In this document: piece after piece, positions 43,080 through 52,162 of the stretch
How the letters are laid out: every line of letters starts with the position of its first letter
Numbering within the stretch: the stretch's first letter is position 1
Assembly: GCF_003991355.1 (NCBI RefSeq)
Contig: NZ_RCSU01000019.1
Span: 51,541 to 115,540, forward strand
From: Pseudoflavitalea rhizosphaerae
GTDB taxonomy: Bacteria; Bacteroidota; Bacteroidia; Chitinophagales; Chitinophagaceae
Length of the DNA: 64,000 bases
Direction of reading: 5' to 3'
Translations under genes and position numbers: made by a program
The notes under the pieces: model-generated
Databases searched by the model: none
The model's input: only the letters and a program-made list of their open reading frames with translations
Told to the model about the DNA's origin: nothing

Positions 43080-43691
43080 TTGCCCGTTGATCAAACACAT
43101 ATTGAAAAGGAACTCTTACAACTTTCAGCTGGTGGAGATCAGGCTGCTTTTACACAGCTTTTCCTGCAGAACAGGCATAAGCTGTTCAGCTTCCTGATGC
43201 GGTTGACGCAATCGCCCGAGGCAACGGAAGATGTGATACAGGACATCTTCATGAAGCTATGGCGTAACCGGACTTCGCTGGTGGAGATCGAAAATTTCAG
43301 CAGCTACCTGTTCCGGATGGCGCAGAACCAGTGTCTCACCCAATTTAAAAGGATGGCGAAGGAAACGCTGATCCTTTCCCGGATAGCATCCGGTACATCC
43401 CTTTCGCAATCCACTACAGAGGAACGGATTGGGCTGAAAGAAGTGCAGAAACAATTACAACAAGCCGTATCCAAACTCACGCCACAACAAAAAATCGTTT
43501 TCTCCCTGAGCCGAGAAAAAGGATTGAAATACGAGGAGATCGCGGCTGAACTGAACATCTCTCCTTCTACTGTAAAGAACCATATGATCGATGCACTCCG
43601 CATCATCCGTCTGCATTTCCAGGCATCTTCCAATACCATTGTGATCAGTGGTTTATACTTGTTGCTGGACACCCTCCAAAAAATTAAATAA
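43080..43691 (+). CDS. ECF (sigma-70 family) RNA polymerase sigma factor, module 2
   Basis: This is about 203 residues with region 2 (AFTQLFLQNRHKLFSFLMRL, ATEDVIQDIFMKLWRNR, NFSSYLFRMAQNQCLTQFKR) and region 4 (KLTPQQKIVFSLSREKGLKY, AAELNISPSTVKNHMIDALR). The frame is open much further upstream, but those residues do not look like sigma sequence and lie before the probable promoter. I therefore place the start at TTG 43080, just before PVDQTHIEKELLQL; the ATGs at 42981 or 42996 are alternatives. FecR, SusC and SusD genes follow. Confidence 0.88.
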   Translation: MPVDQTHIEKELLQLSAGGDQAAFTQLFLQNRHKLFSFLMRLTQSPEATEDVIQDIFMKLWRNRTSLVEIENFSSYLFRMAQNQCLTQFKRMAKETLILSRIASGTSLSQSTTEERIGLKEVQKQLQQAVSKLTPQQKIVFSLSREKGLKYEEIAAELNISPSTVKNHMIDALRIIRLHFQASSNTIVISGLYLLLDTLQKIK

Positions 43692-43759
43692 AAAAATCCT
43701 GTTTTTGACCAGGCCTGTTTTGTTTCCCGTTAGTCGTCTGTACAGGAAATCCAACTAAC

Positions 43760-44899
43760 ATGCCTACAGAAAGGATACAATACCTGGCCCGGCAGTTTTT
43801 CAACAATAGCTGTACTCCTGAGGAAAAGGAGGAACTGGCTGCCTGGATCAATATGCCGGGCAATGATGGACCTCTGAGAGAATTGCTGCGTAATGCCTGG
43901 GAAGAACATACGCCTAACACAGACATGCCGGAAGATATGTCGAATAGACTATTGAAAACCATGTTCAGGGAAAAGAGAAAAACTGTACGTGTTCACTATC
44001 TCAGGTGGGCTGCGGCTGCTGCAGTAGTTATCATTGCATTCATGGCCGGCTGGTGGCTCCCGAAAAAAGAGAAACCTGTACAGCCAATCGTTGAGAACTC
44101 TATTGTCGGACCTGGCTCCAATGGCGCTATCCTCACGCTGGCAGATGGTAGTAAGATGGTGCTGGACAGCATCGGGAACGGTGTCATCGCCAGACAGGGC
44201 AATACTTCCGTTTCCATCAACAACGGGCAACTGGTATATGATGCAGCAGCCGGCGCCGGTACTACAGGGTTCAATACCATGACCACGCCTAAGGGCAGGC
44301 AGTTCCAACTGGTGCTGCCCGATGGCACCAATGTATGGTTGAATGCAGCATCGTCTATCACTTATCCCACTTCATTTTCAGGGAATGAAAGAAAAGTCTC
44401 CGTCACCGGTGAAGCCTATTTTGAAGTGGCAAAAAATGCAACACAGCCTTTCAGAGTGAGCATCCCTGATAATAAAAGTCACACTATAGATGTACTCGGA
44501 ACTCATTTCAATGTGAATGCTTACAATGATGCTGGTTATATCAGCACAACCCTTCTGGAAGGAAAGATCAAAGTTGGGCAGGCGATACTGCAACCAGGTG
44601 ACCAGGCTAATTCGGTTGGTAATTATCCTGCACGTGTCATACAAGGGATGGACCTGGCCTACGTGATGGCCTGGAAGAATGGTCTCTTCCATTTCAACCA
44701 GACCAGTCTTCAATTGGTGATGAAGCAACTGGAAAGATGGTACAATATAGATGTACAATATGCAGGTTCACCGCCCGAGCTCAGGATCAACGGCAAGATG
44801 GACCGTGGGCTCAATCTGCAGGATATCCTCCTTTGGCTGTCGAAAAATAATGTGAGGACAGAAATGAAGGGAAAGACAGTGATCGTATATGGGCAATAA
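43760..44899 (+). CDS. FecR family anti-sigma factor, module 2
   Basis: This 379-residue protein has a cytoplasmic N-terminal domain with TPEEKEELAAWI, a transmembrane helix at about 82-100 (AAAAAVVIIAFMAGWWL), a FecR periplasmic domain (PDGTNVWLNAASSITYPTSF, VTGEAYFEVAKN, VLGTHFNVNAY) and a C-terminal DUF4974 domain (LQLVMKQLERWYNIDVQY). It restrains the preceding sigma factor and should receive the signal from the STN domain of the SusC protein encoded next. Confidence 0.96.
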   Translation: MPTERIQYLARQFFNNSCTPEEKEELAAWINMPGNDGPLRELLRNAWEEHTPNTDMPEDMSNRLLKTMFREKRKTVRVHYLRWAAAAAVVIIAFMAGWWLPKKEKPVQPIVENSIVGPGSNGAILTLADGSKMVLDSIGNGVIARQGNTSVSINNGQLVYDAAAGAGTTGFNTMTTPKGRQFQLVLPDGTNVWLNAASSITYPTSFSGNERKVSVTGEAYFEVAKNATQPFRVSIPDNKSHTIDVLGTHFNVNAYNDAGYISTTLLEGKIKVGQAILQPGDQANSVGNYPARVIQGMDLAYVMAWKNGLFHFNQTSLQLVMKQLERWYNIDVQYAGSPPELRINGKMDRGLNLQDILLWLSKNNVRTEMKGKTVIVYGQ

Positions 44900-44931
44900 A
44901 AAATCATGCATAAACCTGCCATAAAACAAAA

Positions 44932-44958
44932 GCCGGAAGTGTTGGTACCACTGCCGGC
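44932..44958 (+). promoter_or_regulatory. hairpin between fecR and susC of module 2
   Basis: GCCGGAAGTG pairs with CACTGCCGGC (one A-G mismatch) across a 7-base loop. There is no T tract behind it, so it is more likely an mRNA processing or stability hairpin that separates the expression levels of fecR and susC than a full terminator. Confidence 0.4.
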
Positions 44959-45033
44959 GGATGTTTGGCGATTATAAACAAGGTCTGAACGAAGACTACT
45001 TATTCAATTTGATCACCAAAACGCTACGAAAGT

Positions 45034-48000
45034 ATGCAAAAAACTGCTATTGGTAGTGGTGTTACCCATGGGGGTAGCCGCACCATCACCAAAACCTGCT
45101 TGCCGGGAAGGCAGGCGCTGTTAGTAATGAAACTAATAGTTGTGTTATTGACTGCGGCCTTTGTGAATGTGAGCGCTGAAGGCCTTTCTCAAAAAGTAAG
45201 TTACTCAGGAAAGAATGCAGATATCAAGTCTGTTTTCCTGGAAGTGGAAAAGCAAACCGGTTATCTTTTCGTGTACAACGAGCCGGTATTGCAGAGTGTA
45301 AAGCCTGTATCTATCCAGGCCAGCAATCTCCCCTTACAACAATTCCTCGGTTTGTTGTTCAACAACCAGCCCATTGATTTCATGGTCAAAAGCAAGACTA
45401 TTCTCCTGTTCCGAAAAACTGTTGAACCCACCAGGGAAGAACCTGCAAGGATCATCATTGGCGCACCGCCTCCACCGGTAACAGGATTGGTCACAGACGA
45501 GAACGGCAAGCCAATGCAGGGCGCCACTGTAACGGTGAAGAACACCAAACAGGCCGTTGTAACCGGCGCTGATGGCCGTTTCTCCATCGCTGCCAAAACA
45601 GGCGATGTGCTGGTGGTTTCTTTCGTGAACTATGAACCGGAAGAAGTGAAAGTAACGGACAAGTCCATCCGCATTACGCTCAAGCCACTGATAGCGAAGC
45701 TGGAAGATGCTGTAGTGAATGGTATCTACAAAAGACCTGTGGAAAATTATACAGGAGCTGCACAATCCTACACGGTTGAAGAATTGAGAAAAGTGAACAA
45801 CACGAATGTGCTTGCTGCTATCCGCTCACTGGATGCATCCATTCAAATGCCTTCCAATATCAATGCAGGCTCCGATCCCAACCAGCTACCGCAGATCCAG
45901 GTGCGCGGTTCCAACAGTATCGCCAACACAGACCTCACCAGTCAGTATGGCTATATCAGCAACCCGCCACTTCTGATCCTCGACGGCTTTGAAGTGCCAC
46001 TGCAAAGGATCTACGATCTGGATATGAACCGTGTGGCAAGGGTAACCATCCTCAAAGATGCAGCGGCCACTTCCATCTATGGTTCCAAGGCAGCCAATGG
46101 CGTACTGGTGATCGAAACCCTGCAACCGAAGAAAGGCAAATTGCAATTCGGCTATAACAATAATCTTTCACTGAACACTCCCGATCTAACCAGTTATCAT
46201 CTTTTGAATTCAGAACAGAAACTGCAGCTGGAGCTGGCTGCCGGTATTTACAATATCAATTCTTCAATGAAACTTGAGGAAAAAGTAGAACGGGAGCGTT
46301 TGTATAACCAGCGTTTGGCTGAAGCCGGGAGAGGCGTCAACACATATTGGTTATCAAAGCCCCTGCAAACATCTTTCGGGCAGCGTCATAGCATTTTTCT
46401 CGGAGGTGGCGATGATTACATGCGATATGGTGTAGACCTCGCCTACAACAATGCACCCGGCGTGATGAAAGGATCGAAGCGTGAGAATATTTCCGGCGGT
46501 GTGAACCTGATGTACCACAAGAACAACCTGCAATTCACCAACTACCTTTCAGTTACCCATAACAATTCAGTCAATTCACCTTATGGAAACTTTTCCCAGT
46601 ATGCAAAAATGAATCCTTACTGGCGCCCGGCAGACAGCGTTACTGGAAAAGTGAACAAGATTTTACAGGGGCCGGATGATCCGGCGAGCTGGTACTTCAT
46701 CGCCTACAATCCACTCTATAACTCCACTTTGAAAACGCATAATTATACGAAGTACCTGAATGTTACCAATAATTTCCAGGCCGACTGGAATATATTACCC
46801 GTTTTAAAATTCAGCACCCGCTTCAGCATGTACACGCAGAAGAATGAAGGCGTGGTATTCCTGCCAGCCGATGCCGTGGAATTTGTAAGTACGCCGGACA
46901 GTTTAATTTCAACACGCGGATACTTCCAGCAAATGAACGGTAACAATACCAGCTACCAGGGGGATGTATTCCTGAACTATGGAAAGAATTTCGGTAAGCA
47001 TACTGTATTTGCAACAGGCGGTTATCATATTCAGCAAGACAGAACTTATACCAGCACAATTACAGTGCAGGGTTTTCCCAATTCAGAAATGGATGATCTG
47101 CTCTTTGGTTTGCAATACCCCGTGAATGAAAAGCCAACAGGATCAGAAACCATATTACGACTGGTGAGTTATTACGGGAACTTCAGCTATGCTTACGACT
47201 ATCGTTACCTGCTGGATGTATCTTTCCGTCGCGATGGCTCTTCCCTCTTCGGTTCCAATCAACACTTCGCGCCTTTCTGGTCAGTGGGAATCGGATGGAA
47301 CCTGCATAAAGAAAAATTCATTCAACTGCCTGAACTGATCAACCGTTTCAAACTGCGTGCATCTTACGGATCTACCGGTTCACAAAATTTTCCTTCCTTC
47401 GCTTCAACGCAAACTTATTCCTATCTCACTTCCACGAGATACCTTGATCATATCGGCGCAACCATGCTTAGTCTCGGCAATCCTGATCTGCGCTGGCAGC
47501 AAACCAATAAGCTGAACGCAGGGGCAGACCTCGAGTTTTTCAAAGGGCGTATCCAGGCAACCGTCAACTACTACCAGGAAAGAACGGAGGATCTTTTCAC
47601 TTCCATCAATACCACACCTTCATCCGGATTTGGTAATTACTTCGCCAACCTGGGTGTGGTACAGAACAAAGGCATCGAGCTTTACCTCACTGCCTTTGTG
47701 ATGAAAAACGACAAGAAAAATCTGTACTGGAGCTTTTATGGCAACCTGCTTCATAACAAGAACAAACTGCTGAAGATCTCCGATGCCCTTAAAGCGCAAA
47801 ACGATAAGGCGCTGGGTGAACAAACAAAATCCGAAAATCCAATCACGGCGCCGGTACTGCAATACAAAGAAGGGCAAAGTGTGAGCACTGTCTATGCAGT
47901 CCGCTCCCTTGGTATCGATCCCAGTACTGGTAATGAGATCTTCCTTACGCGAGATGGACAACAAACCTACCTGTGGAGCCCGCTCGATCAAGTACCTGTG

Positions 48001-48480
48001 GGCGATAACCAACCCAAATTGAATGGAAACCTCGGCACCAATTTTATGTACAAAGGCATAAGCATCAACGTTAGTATGCGTACCGAACTGGGAGGACAGG
48101 TATACAACCGTACCCTGGCAGACAGGGTGGAGAATGCCGATCCTATTTACAATGTTGATGAACGCGTACTCACAGACCGCTGGCAGAAACCGGGTGACCA
48201 GGCACGTTTCAAAGGTATCGCCACCATCGGCGGCACGCCCCGCACAGATATTACCAAAGCAAGCTCCCGCTTCATACAAGACAATAACTCCCTGTACTGC
48301 GATGCCATCACGCTCGGTTACCTGTTCCCGAAAAACCTGACCAGCAAATGGCGTATGAGCCGCTTCCAGTGCTATTTCTATATCAATAACCCGTTTGTGG
48401 TTTCTTCAGTAAGGCAGGAGAGAGGATTGGATTATCCTTTCGCCAGAAACTATGCCTTGTCACTGCAACTCGGTTTCTAA
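45034..48480 (+). CDS. SusC/RagA family TonB-linked transporter with N-terminal STN signalling domain, module 2
   Basis: This 1148-residue protein has a long basic n-region and hydrophobic signal core (residues 31-48), an STN domain (about 55-127: SGKNADIKSVFLEVEKQTGY, then LPLQQFLGLLFNNQPID), a carboxypeptidase-like domain (147-225), a plug (ALEDAVVNGIYKR-like start, DLNRV-type loop, ILKDAAATSIYGSKAANGV) and a barrel ending SLQLGF. The STN domain should contact the FecR partner and report ligand uptake. SusD, DUF4843, PKD-like and thioredoxin genes follow on the same strand. The ligand is unknown. Confidence 0.96.
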   Translation: MQKTAIGSGVTHGGSRTITKTCLPGRQALLVMKLIVVLLTAAFVNVSAEGLSQKVSYSGKNADIKSVFLEVEKQTGYLFVYNEPVLQSVKPVSIQASNLPLQQFLGLLFNNQPIDFMVKSKTILLFRKTVEPTREEPARIIIGAPPPPVTGLVTDENGKPMQGATVTVKNTKQAVVTGADGRFSIAAKTGDVLVVSFVNYEPEEVKVTDKSIRITLKPLIAKLEDAVVNGIYKRPVENYTGAAQSYTVEELRKVNNTNVLAAIRSLDASIQMPSNINAGSDPNQLPQIQVRGSNSIANTDLTSQYGYISNPPLLILDGFEVPLQRIYDLDMNRVARVTILKDAAATSIYGSKAANGVLVIETLQPKKGKLQFGYNNNLSLNTPDLTSYHLLNSEQKLQLELAAGIYNINSSMKLEEKVERERLYNQRLAEAGRGVNTYWLSKPLQTSFGQRHSIFLGGGDDYMRYGVDLAYNNAPGVMKGSKRENISGGVNLMYHKNNLQFTNYLSVTHNNSVNSPYGNFSQYAKMNPYWRPADSVTGKVNKILQGPDDPASWYFIAYNPLYNSTLKTHNYTKYLNVTNNFQADWNILPVLKFSTRFSMYTQKNEGVVFLPADAVEFVSTPDSLISTRGYFQQMNGNNTSYQGDVFLNYGKNFGKHTVFATGGYHIQQDRTYTSTITVQGFPNSEMDDLLFGLQYPVNEKPTGSETILRLVSYYGNFSYAYDYRYLLDVSFRRDGSSLFGSNQHFAPFWSVGIGWNLHKEKFIQLPELINRFKLRASYGSTGSQNFPSFASTQTYSYLTSTRYLDHIGATMLSLGNPDLRWQQTNKLNAGADLEFFKGRIQATVNYYQERTEDLFTSINTTPSSGFGNYFANLGVVQNKGIELYLTAFVMKNDKKNLYWSFYGNLLHNKNKLLKISDALKAQNDKALGEQTKSENPITAPVLQYKEGQSVSTVYAVRSLGIDPSTGNEIFLTRDGQQTYLWSPLDQVPVGDNQPKLNGNLGTNFMYKGISINVSMRTELGGQVYNRTLADRVENADPIYNVDERVLTDRWQKPGDQARFKGIATIGGTPRTDITKASSRFIQDNNSLYCDAITLGYLFPKNLTSKWRMSRFQCYFYINNPFVVSSVRQERGLDYPFARNYALSLQLGF

Positions 48481-48498
48481 TACGTAAAAAAGAATTGT

Positions 48499-49923
48499 AT
48501 GAGACTCTTACTGATTTTCATTTCGCTGCTCACTATAGCCTCCGGTTGCAATAAATGGCTGGACGTAAAACCAAAGACCCTGATCGAATCAGAGCAATTG
48601 TTCAAATCTGAAAAAGGATTTGAAGATGCCATGTACGGTGTGTATACAACCATGTCGCGGTCTTCATTGTATGGAGAACAACTCACGATGAGCTTCCTGG
48701 ATGTGCTTGCCCAGCAGTACAACTGCCAGTCCAATCCCAGTCATACTTTTTACCAGGCTGCTAACTACAATTACCTCGATGGAGGCGTGAAGTCAAGGAT
48801 CGACAGTATCTGGAGCCTGATGTATTTTTCCATCACCAACCTGAACAATGTGCTGCTCAATATCGAAGGAAAGAAAAGCATGTTCCAGCCGCAGAATTAT
48901 GAACTGATCAAAGGAGAAGCCATCGGCCTGCGGGCCTTCATGCATTTCGACCTACTGCGTTTGTTCGGCGCTCCTTATATGACAGGCGCTGCTAAACCTG
49001 CCATTCCCTATATCAAAACTGTATCCGGTGGCGTTACACCGTTGTCTACTGTGAGTGCTGCACTCGATTCGGTGATCTCGGAACTCAAAATTGCTTCAGC
49101 ATTGCTGAGTGGTTACAAGACCATCAACTATAACTATTACGAACCGGAAAACCAGTTGCAGAACGATTGGCTGAACCATCGCCAGAGCCATTTCAATTAC
49201 TGGGCCGCAGAAGCAACCCTGGCAAGGGCTTACCTCTATAAAGGTGATAAGCAGCAGGCGCTGGTGCATGCACAAAATGTGATAGACGCTGGCTTCTTCG
49301 ATTTCCAGGCCCCGGACAGGATCTCCAATCTTGGCGACAGGACCTTCATTCCTGAACATGTATTTTCACTCAGTAAATTTGATATACGTCCGCTGGAAAA
49401 CAAATATTTCAGGGTCACAGGAGGCGTGAATGTTGGCACAGACGTACAGCTTACCAATTCTTATGGTAATGGTGGAATTGTGGATCAGATCTATGAGATC
49501 AATGCCGGAGGGGTGAGCGATATCCGTTACGGGCGCCTCTGGGAACTGAGTGGCAGCGTGTACTTCTGCTCCAAATGGTGGCAGGAATCCACCAATCCCA
49601 TATTCAATAATTGGGTGCCCCTTGTCCGTCTTCCTGAAATGTATTATATCGCAGCCGAGTGTTCCGATCCTGAAACAGCTACTACCTATCTCAATACGGT
49701 GCGTGAACAGAGAGGTGTTCCGGATCTGCCAACCGGCCTGGATGCTGCAGCTATTCAACAGGAACTGCTGAAGGAATACCAGAAGGAATTCTATGCAGAA
49801 GGACAATTATTCTACTACTACAAAAGATTGAACAGCCCGGTTATCAGGTTCTCCGTTATTGTTCCATCTGAAAGGGTGTATACATTGCCTCTGCCTGATT
49901 CCGAACTGCAGTACAGAAATTAA
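48499..49923 (+). CDS. RagB/SusD family surface lipoprotein, module 2
   Basis: This 474-residue lipoprotein has a lipobox ASGC (Cys14). It has the SusD N-terminal pattern (KWLDVKPKTLIESEQLFKSE, GFEDAMYGVYTTMSRSSLYG), TPR-like helices (KGEAIGLRAFMHFDLLRLFG, AEATLARAYLYKGDKQQAL) and the C-terminal RagB part (RLPEMYYIAAEC, LLKEYQKEFYAEGQLFYYYK). It would form the lid over the SusC protein encoded 18 bases upstream and bind the substrate. Confidence 0.95.
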   Translation: MRLLLIFISLLTIASGCNKWLDVKPKTLIESEQLFKSEKGFEDAMYGVYTTMSRSSLYGEQLTMSFLDVLAQQYNCQSNPSHTFYQAANYNYLDGGVKSRIDSIWSLMYFSITNLNNVLLNIEGKKSMFQPQNYELIKGEAIGLRAFMHFDLLRLFGAPYMTGAAKPAIPYIKTVSGGVTPLSTVSAALDSVISELKIASALLSGYKTINYNYYEPENQLQNDWLNHRQSHFNYWAAEATLARAYLYKGDKQQALVHAQNVIDAGFFDFQAPDRISNLGDRTFIPEHVFSLSKFDIRPLENKYFRVTGGVNVGTDVQLTNSYGNGGIVDQIYEINAGGVSDIRYGRLWELSGSVYFCSKWWQESTNPIFNNWVPLVRLPEMYYIAAECSDPETATTYLNTVREQRGVPDLPTGLDAAAIQQELLKEYQKEFYAEGQLFYYYKRLNSPVIRFSVIVPSERVYTLPLPDSELQYRN

Positions 49924-49940
49924 TCATTCAACAATCGATC

Positions 49941-50684
49941 ATGAAACAAACGATCATTTATATAGCATTACTTGGATGTCTGTCTGCCTGCAAAAAGGAT
50001 GAGATCAGCCCTGCATCCAACGCATCGCCATCCGTGTATTTTATTTATGATATGCTCCGTCTGGTCAATATCGACAGCGTCAGTTACACTTTTGTTGAAA
50101 AAAGCAGCACAGTGGAAACAGATACCATTTGGCTGAACGTACGTGCATCTGGAAACACAGCCGATAGAGACAGGAATATCAACCTGGTGGCAGACAATGA
50201 AGGCACTACTGCTGTAAAAGACCAGCACTATAAATTCCTGAACAATTTCATGCCCAAAGGGAGTTTCGATACCAGGCTGGGAGTGGTATTGCTGCGCGAT
50301 GCTTCCCTGCTCAGCAGCTCTGTTGTACTGAACCTGCGTCTGCAGCCATCCAAAGATTTTCCGGTATTGATGAAAGATACCATCATGGGCGATGGCCGCT
50401 ATTACGGCAGGAACACAGTGAAGATCATTTTCACAGACAGGCTACTGAAGCCAGACAACTGGGATTCTTACCTGATCACATTTTTTGGCGCTTACAGCAA
50501 CGTGAAGTTCAGGTTCATTACCGGTGTGCTGGGTGTATCAACTTTTTCTACAACCGGTCCCAATCCGGTGAACTTCCCGAAAATGCAATTCTATCAGAAC
50601 ACAGTGAGGAACGCATTGCTGGAATACACCACCGCCAATGGACCGCTGATAGACGAAAACAACAATGTTGTAGTAATTCCCTAA
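49941..50684 (+). CDS. DUF4843 domain lipoprotein
   Basis: This 247-residue lipoprotein has lipobox LSAC (Cys17). The body (SVYFIYDMLRLVNIDSVSYT, DTIWLNVRASGNTADRDRNI, DQHYKFLNNFMPKGSFDTRL) matches the DUF4843 family of small SusCD-associated lipoproteins. These commonly accompany SusD genes of this sub-type with a PKD-like and a TlpA-type gene, but their role is not established. It lies 17 bases after susD and 12 bases before the PKD-like gene. A surface ligand-binding part is inferred. Confidence 0.88.
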   Translation: MKQTIIYIALLGCLSACKKDEISPASNASPSVYFIYDMLRLVNIDSVSYTFVEKSSTVETDTIWLNVRASGNTADRDRNINLVADNEGTTAVKDQHYKFLNNFMPKGSFDTRLGVVLLRDASLLSSSVVLNLRLQPSKDFPVLMKDTIMGDGRYYGRNTVKIIFTDRLLKPDNWDSYLITFFGAYSNVKFRFITGVLGVSTFSTTGPNPVNFPKMQFYQNTVRNALLEYTTANGPLIDENNNVVVIP

Positions 50685-50696
50685 AACATTTGATCC

Positions 50697-52160
50697 ATGA
50701 AACGACTTCTTTATATACTCATTATGGCAACTGTACTGAACAGTTGTTACAAAGACAAAGGCAACTACAGTTATAATGCGATCAATGATATTGTAGCAAG
50801 TTTCAGTGCCGATACATTTCGCGTCAACAGGCTCGATACCCTGCACATTATCCCACAACTATCCGGCCCCGATACCAACAGGTTGAAATTCGAGTGGCGC
50901 GTTGTGGGTGTTAGCGATCCGGCTGAGCCGCTGAGCATCGGCAAGATAGTCACCATCTCCACGGACCGTAGTATCCGCGAACAGATCACATTGCAGGCTG
51001 GCCCATACTATTACCCATTCTATTTTGTAGCGATCGATACTGTGACCAATGTGAAATATTTCAAGCGCCTGCACCTGCAGATCACTACAGAACTGCAAAC
51101 CGGCTGGATGCTGCTGGAACAAACCAGCGGCAATGCAGACCTGAGCTTTATTACACCCGGAGATAAAGTTATACGGAATGTGTATTCTGCAGGCAATCCC
51201 GAAAAGCCATTGCCGGCTACAGCGCGTGATGTGATCAGCATCGCCACAGGAAGTCTATTAGGTACATTGAATCTCGTGTACTTCGATGGCGGAGGTTATG
51301 TGCTGGACAATACTTCTTTGCAGGTAGCAGGAGATTATGAAGATATGTTCTATGCCAGGCCACCGGTGGTGGATCCATACAATATGCACAAACCAAGTAT
51401 TTTCCAGTATGGCCCTTTTACTTTCAATAATGGAAAAGTGTACGCGCTGAATGGGACTTTCGCCTCGCTGCTTTTTGGAACGGCTTATACACAGCCCGAT
51501 AACAAGGGTTATTCAGTGGCACCTTTTGTGGCAGGTGGACTGGGCTATGGAGCCATCTTCTTCGATCAGGCCAATTACCGTTTCCTCTACGACGGCGGCA
51601 GTACTTCCACATCCCTGAAAGTATTTCCTGCCAATACAAGCATGGCATTCGATCTGAACAATGTACACAAGAAGATGCTGACGATGAAACCCGGAATGGG
51701 CTGGGATCTCTGGCCGGATAACTGGTATGCCATTTTCAAAAATGAGGATGATGATAATTGCTTCCTGTACACCATCAATGCAAACGGAAATATGACCACT
51801 ACGCCCGTAGCTGCTGCCATGCAACCGATGCTGAGCAGTCCTGATATACATCGCAGCCCGGAATATCTCTTTCCGGCCACGGTCAGGCAAATGTATTATG
51901 CGGCAGACAATAAGCTCTATCTCTATGATATGGCTGCCAACCAGAGCCGCGTGATCTACCAGTTTGAAGCCGGCGAAAATATCACTGCGATGAAACTAAA
52001 AGATAATGCCATCACACTGGCTACCTACAATGGAAGCGCAGGCGGCGGCAGCGTATACTTCCTTCCATTGGCCACTACCGGGGATATCAGTGGCAACACA
52101 TACTCCAAAAAATTCAACGGATTCGATAAAATTGTTCAACTGGCATTTAAAGTAGGATAA
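50697..52160 (+). CDS. PKD-like family lipoprotein
   Basis: This 487-residue lipoprotein has lipobox LNSC (Cys17). The N-terminal part (DKGNYSYNAIND, then RLKFEWRVVG, then TLQAGPYYYPFYFVAIDTVT) resembles the PKD-like domains of Bacteroidota lipoproteins encoded next to DUF4843 genes; the rest contains beta-propeller-like blade sequences. No catalytic motif is seen. It ends 2 bases before the thioredoxin-protein gene, so it belongs to the same operon. Function unknown. Confidence 0.85.
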   Translation: MKRLLYILIMATVLNSCYKDKGNYSYNAINDIVASFSADTFRVNRLDTLHIIPQLSGPDTNRLKFEWRVVGVSDPAEPLSIGKIVTISTDRSIREQITLQAGPYYYPFYFVAIDTVTNVKYFKRLHLQITTELQTGWMLLEQTSGNADLSFITPGDKVIRNVYSAGNPEKPLPATARDVISIATGSLLGTLNLVYFDGGGYVLDNTSLQVAGDYEDMFYARPPVVDPYNMHKPSIFQYGPFTFNNGKVYALNGTFASLLFGTAYTQPDNKGYSVAPFVAGGLGYGAIFFDQANYRFLYDGGSTSTSLKVFPANTSMAFDLNNVHKKMLTMKPGMGWDLWPDNWYAIFKNEDDDNCFLYTINANGNMTTTPVAAAMQPMLSSPDIHRSPEYLFPATVRQMYYAADNKLYLYDMAANQSRVIYQFEAGENITAMKLKDNAITLATYNGSAGGGSVYFLPLATTGDISGNTYSKKFNGFDKIVQLAFKVG

Positions 52161-52162
52161 CC

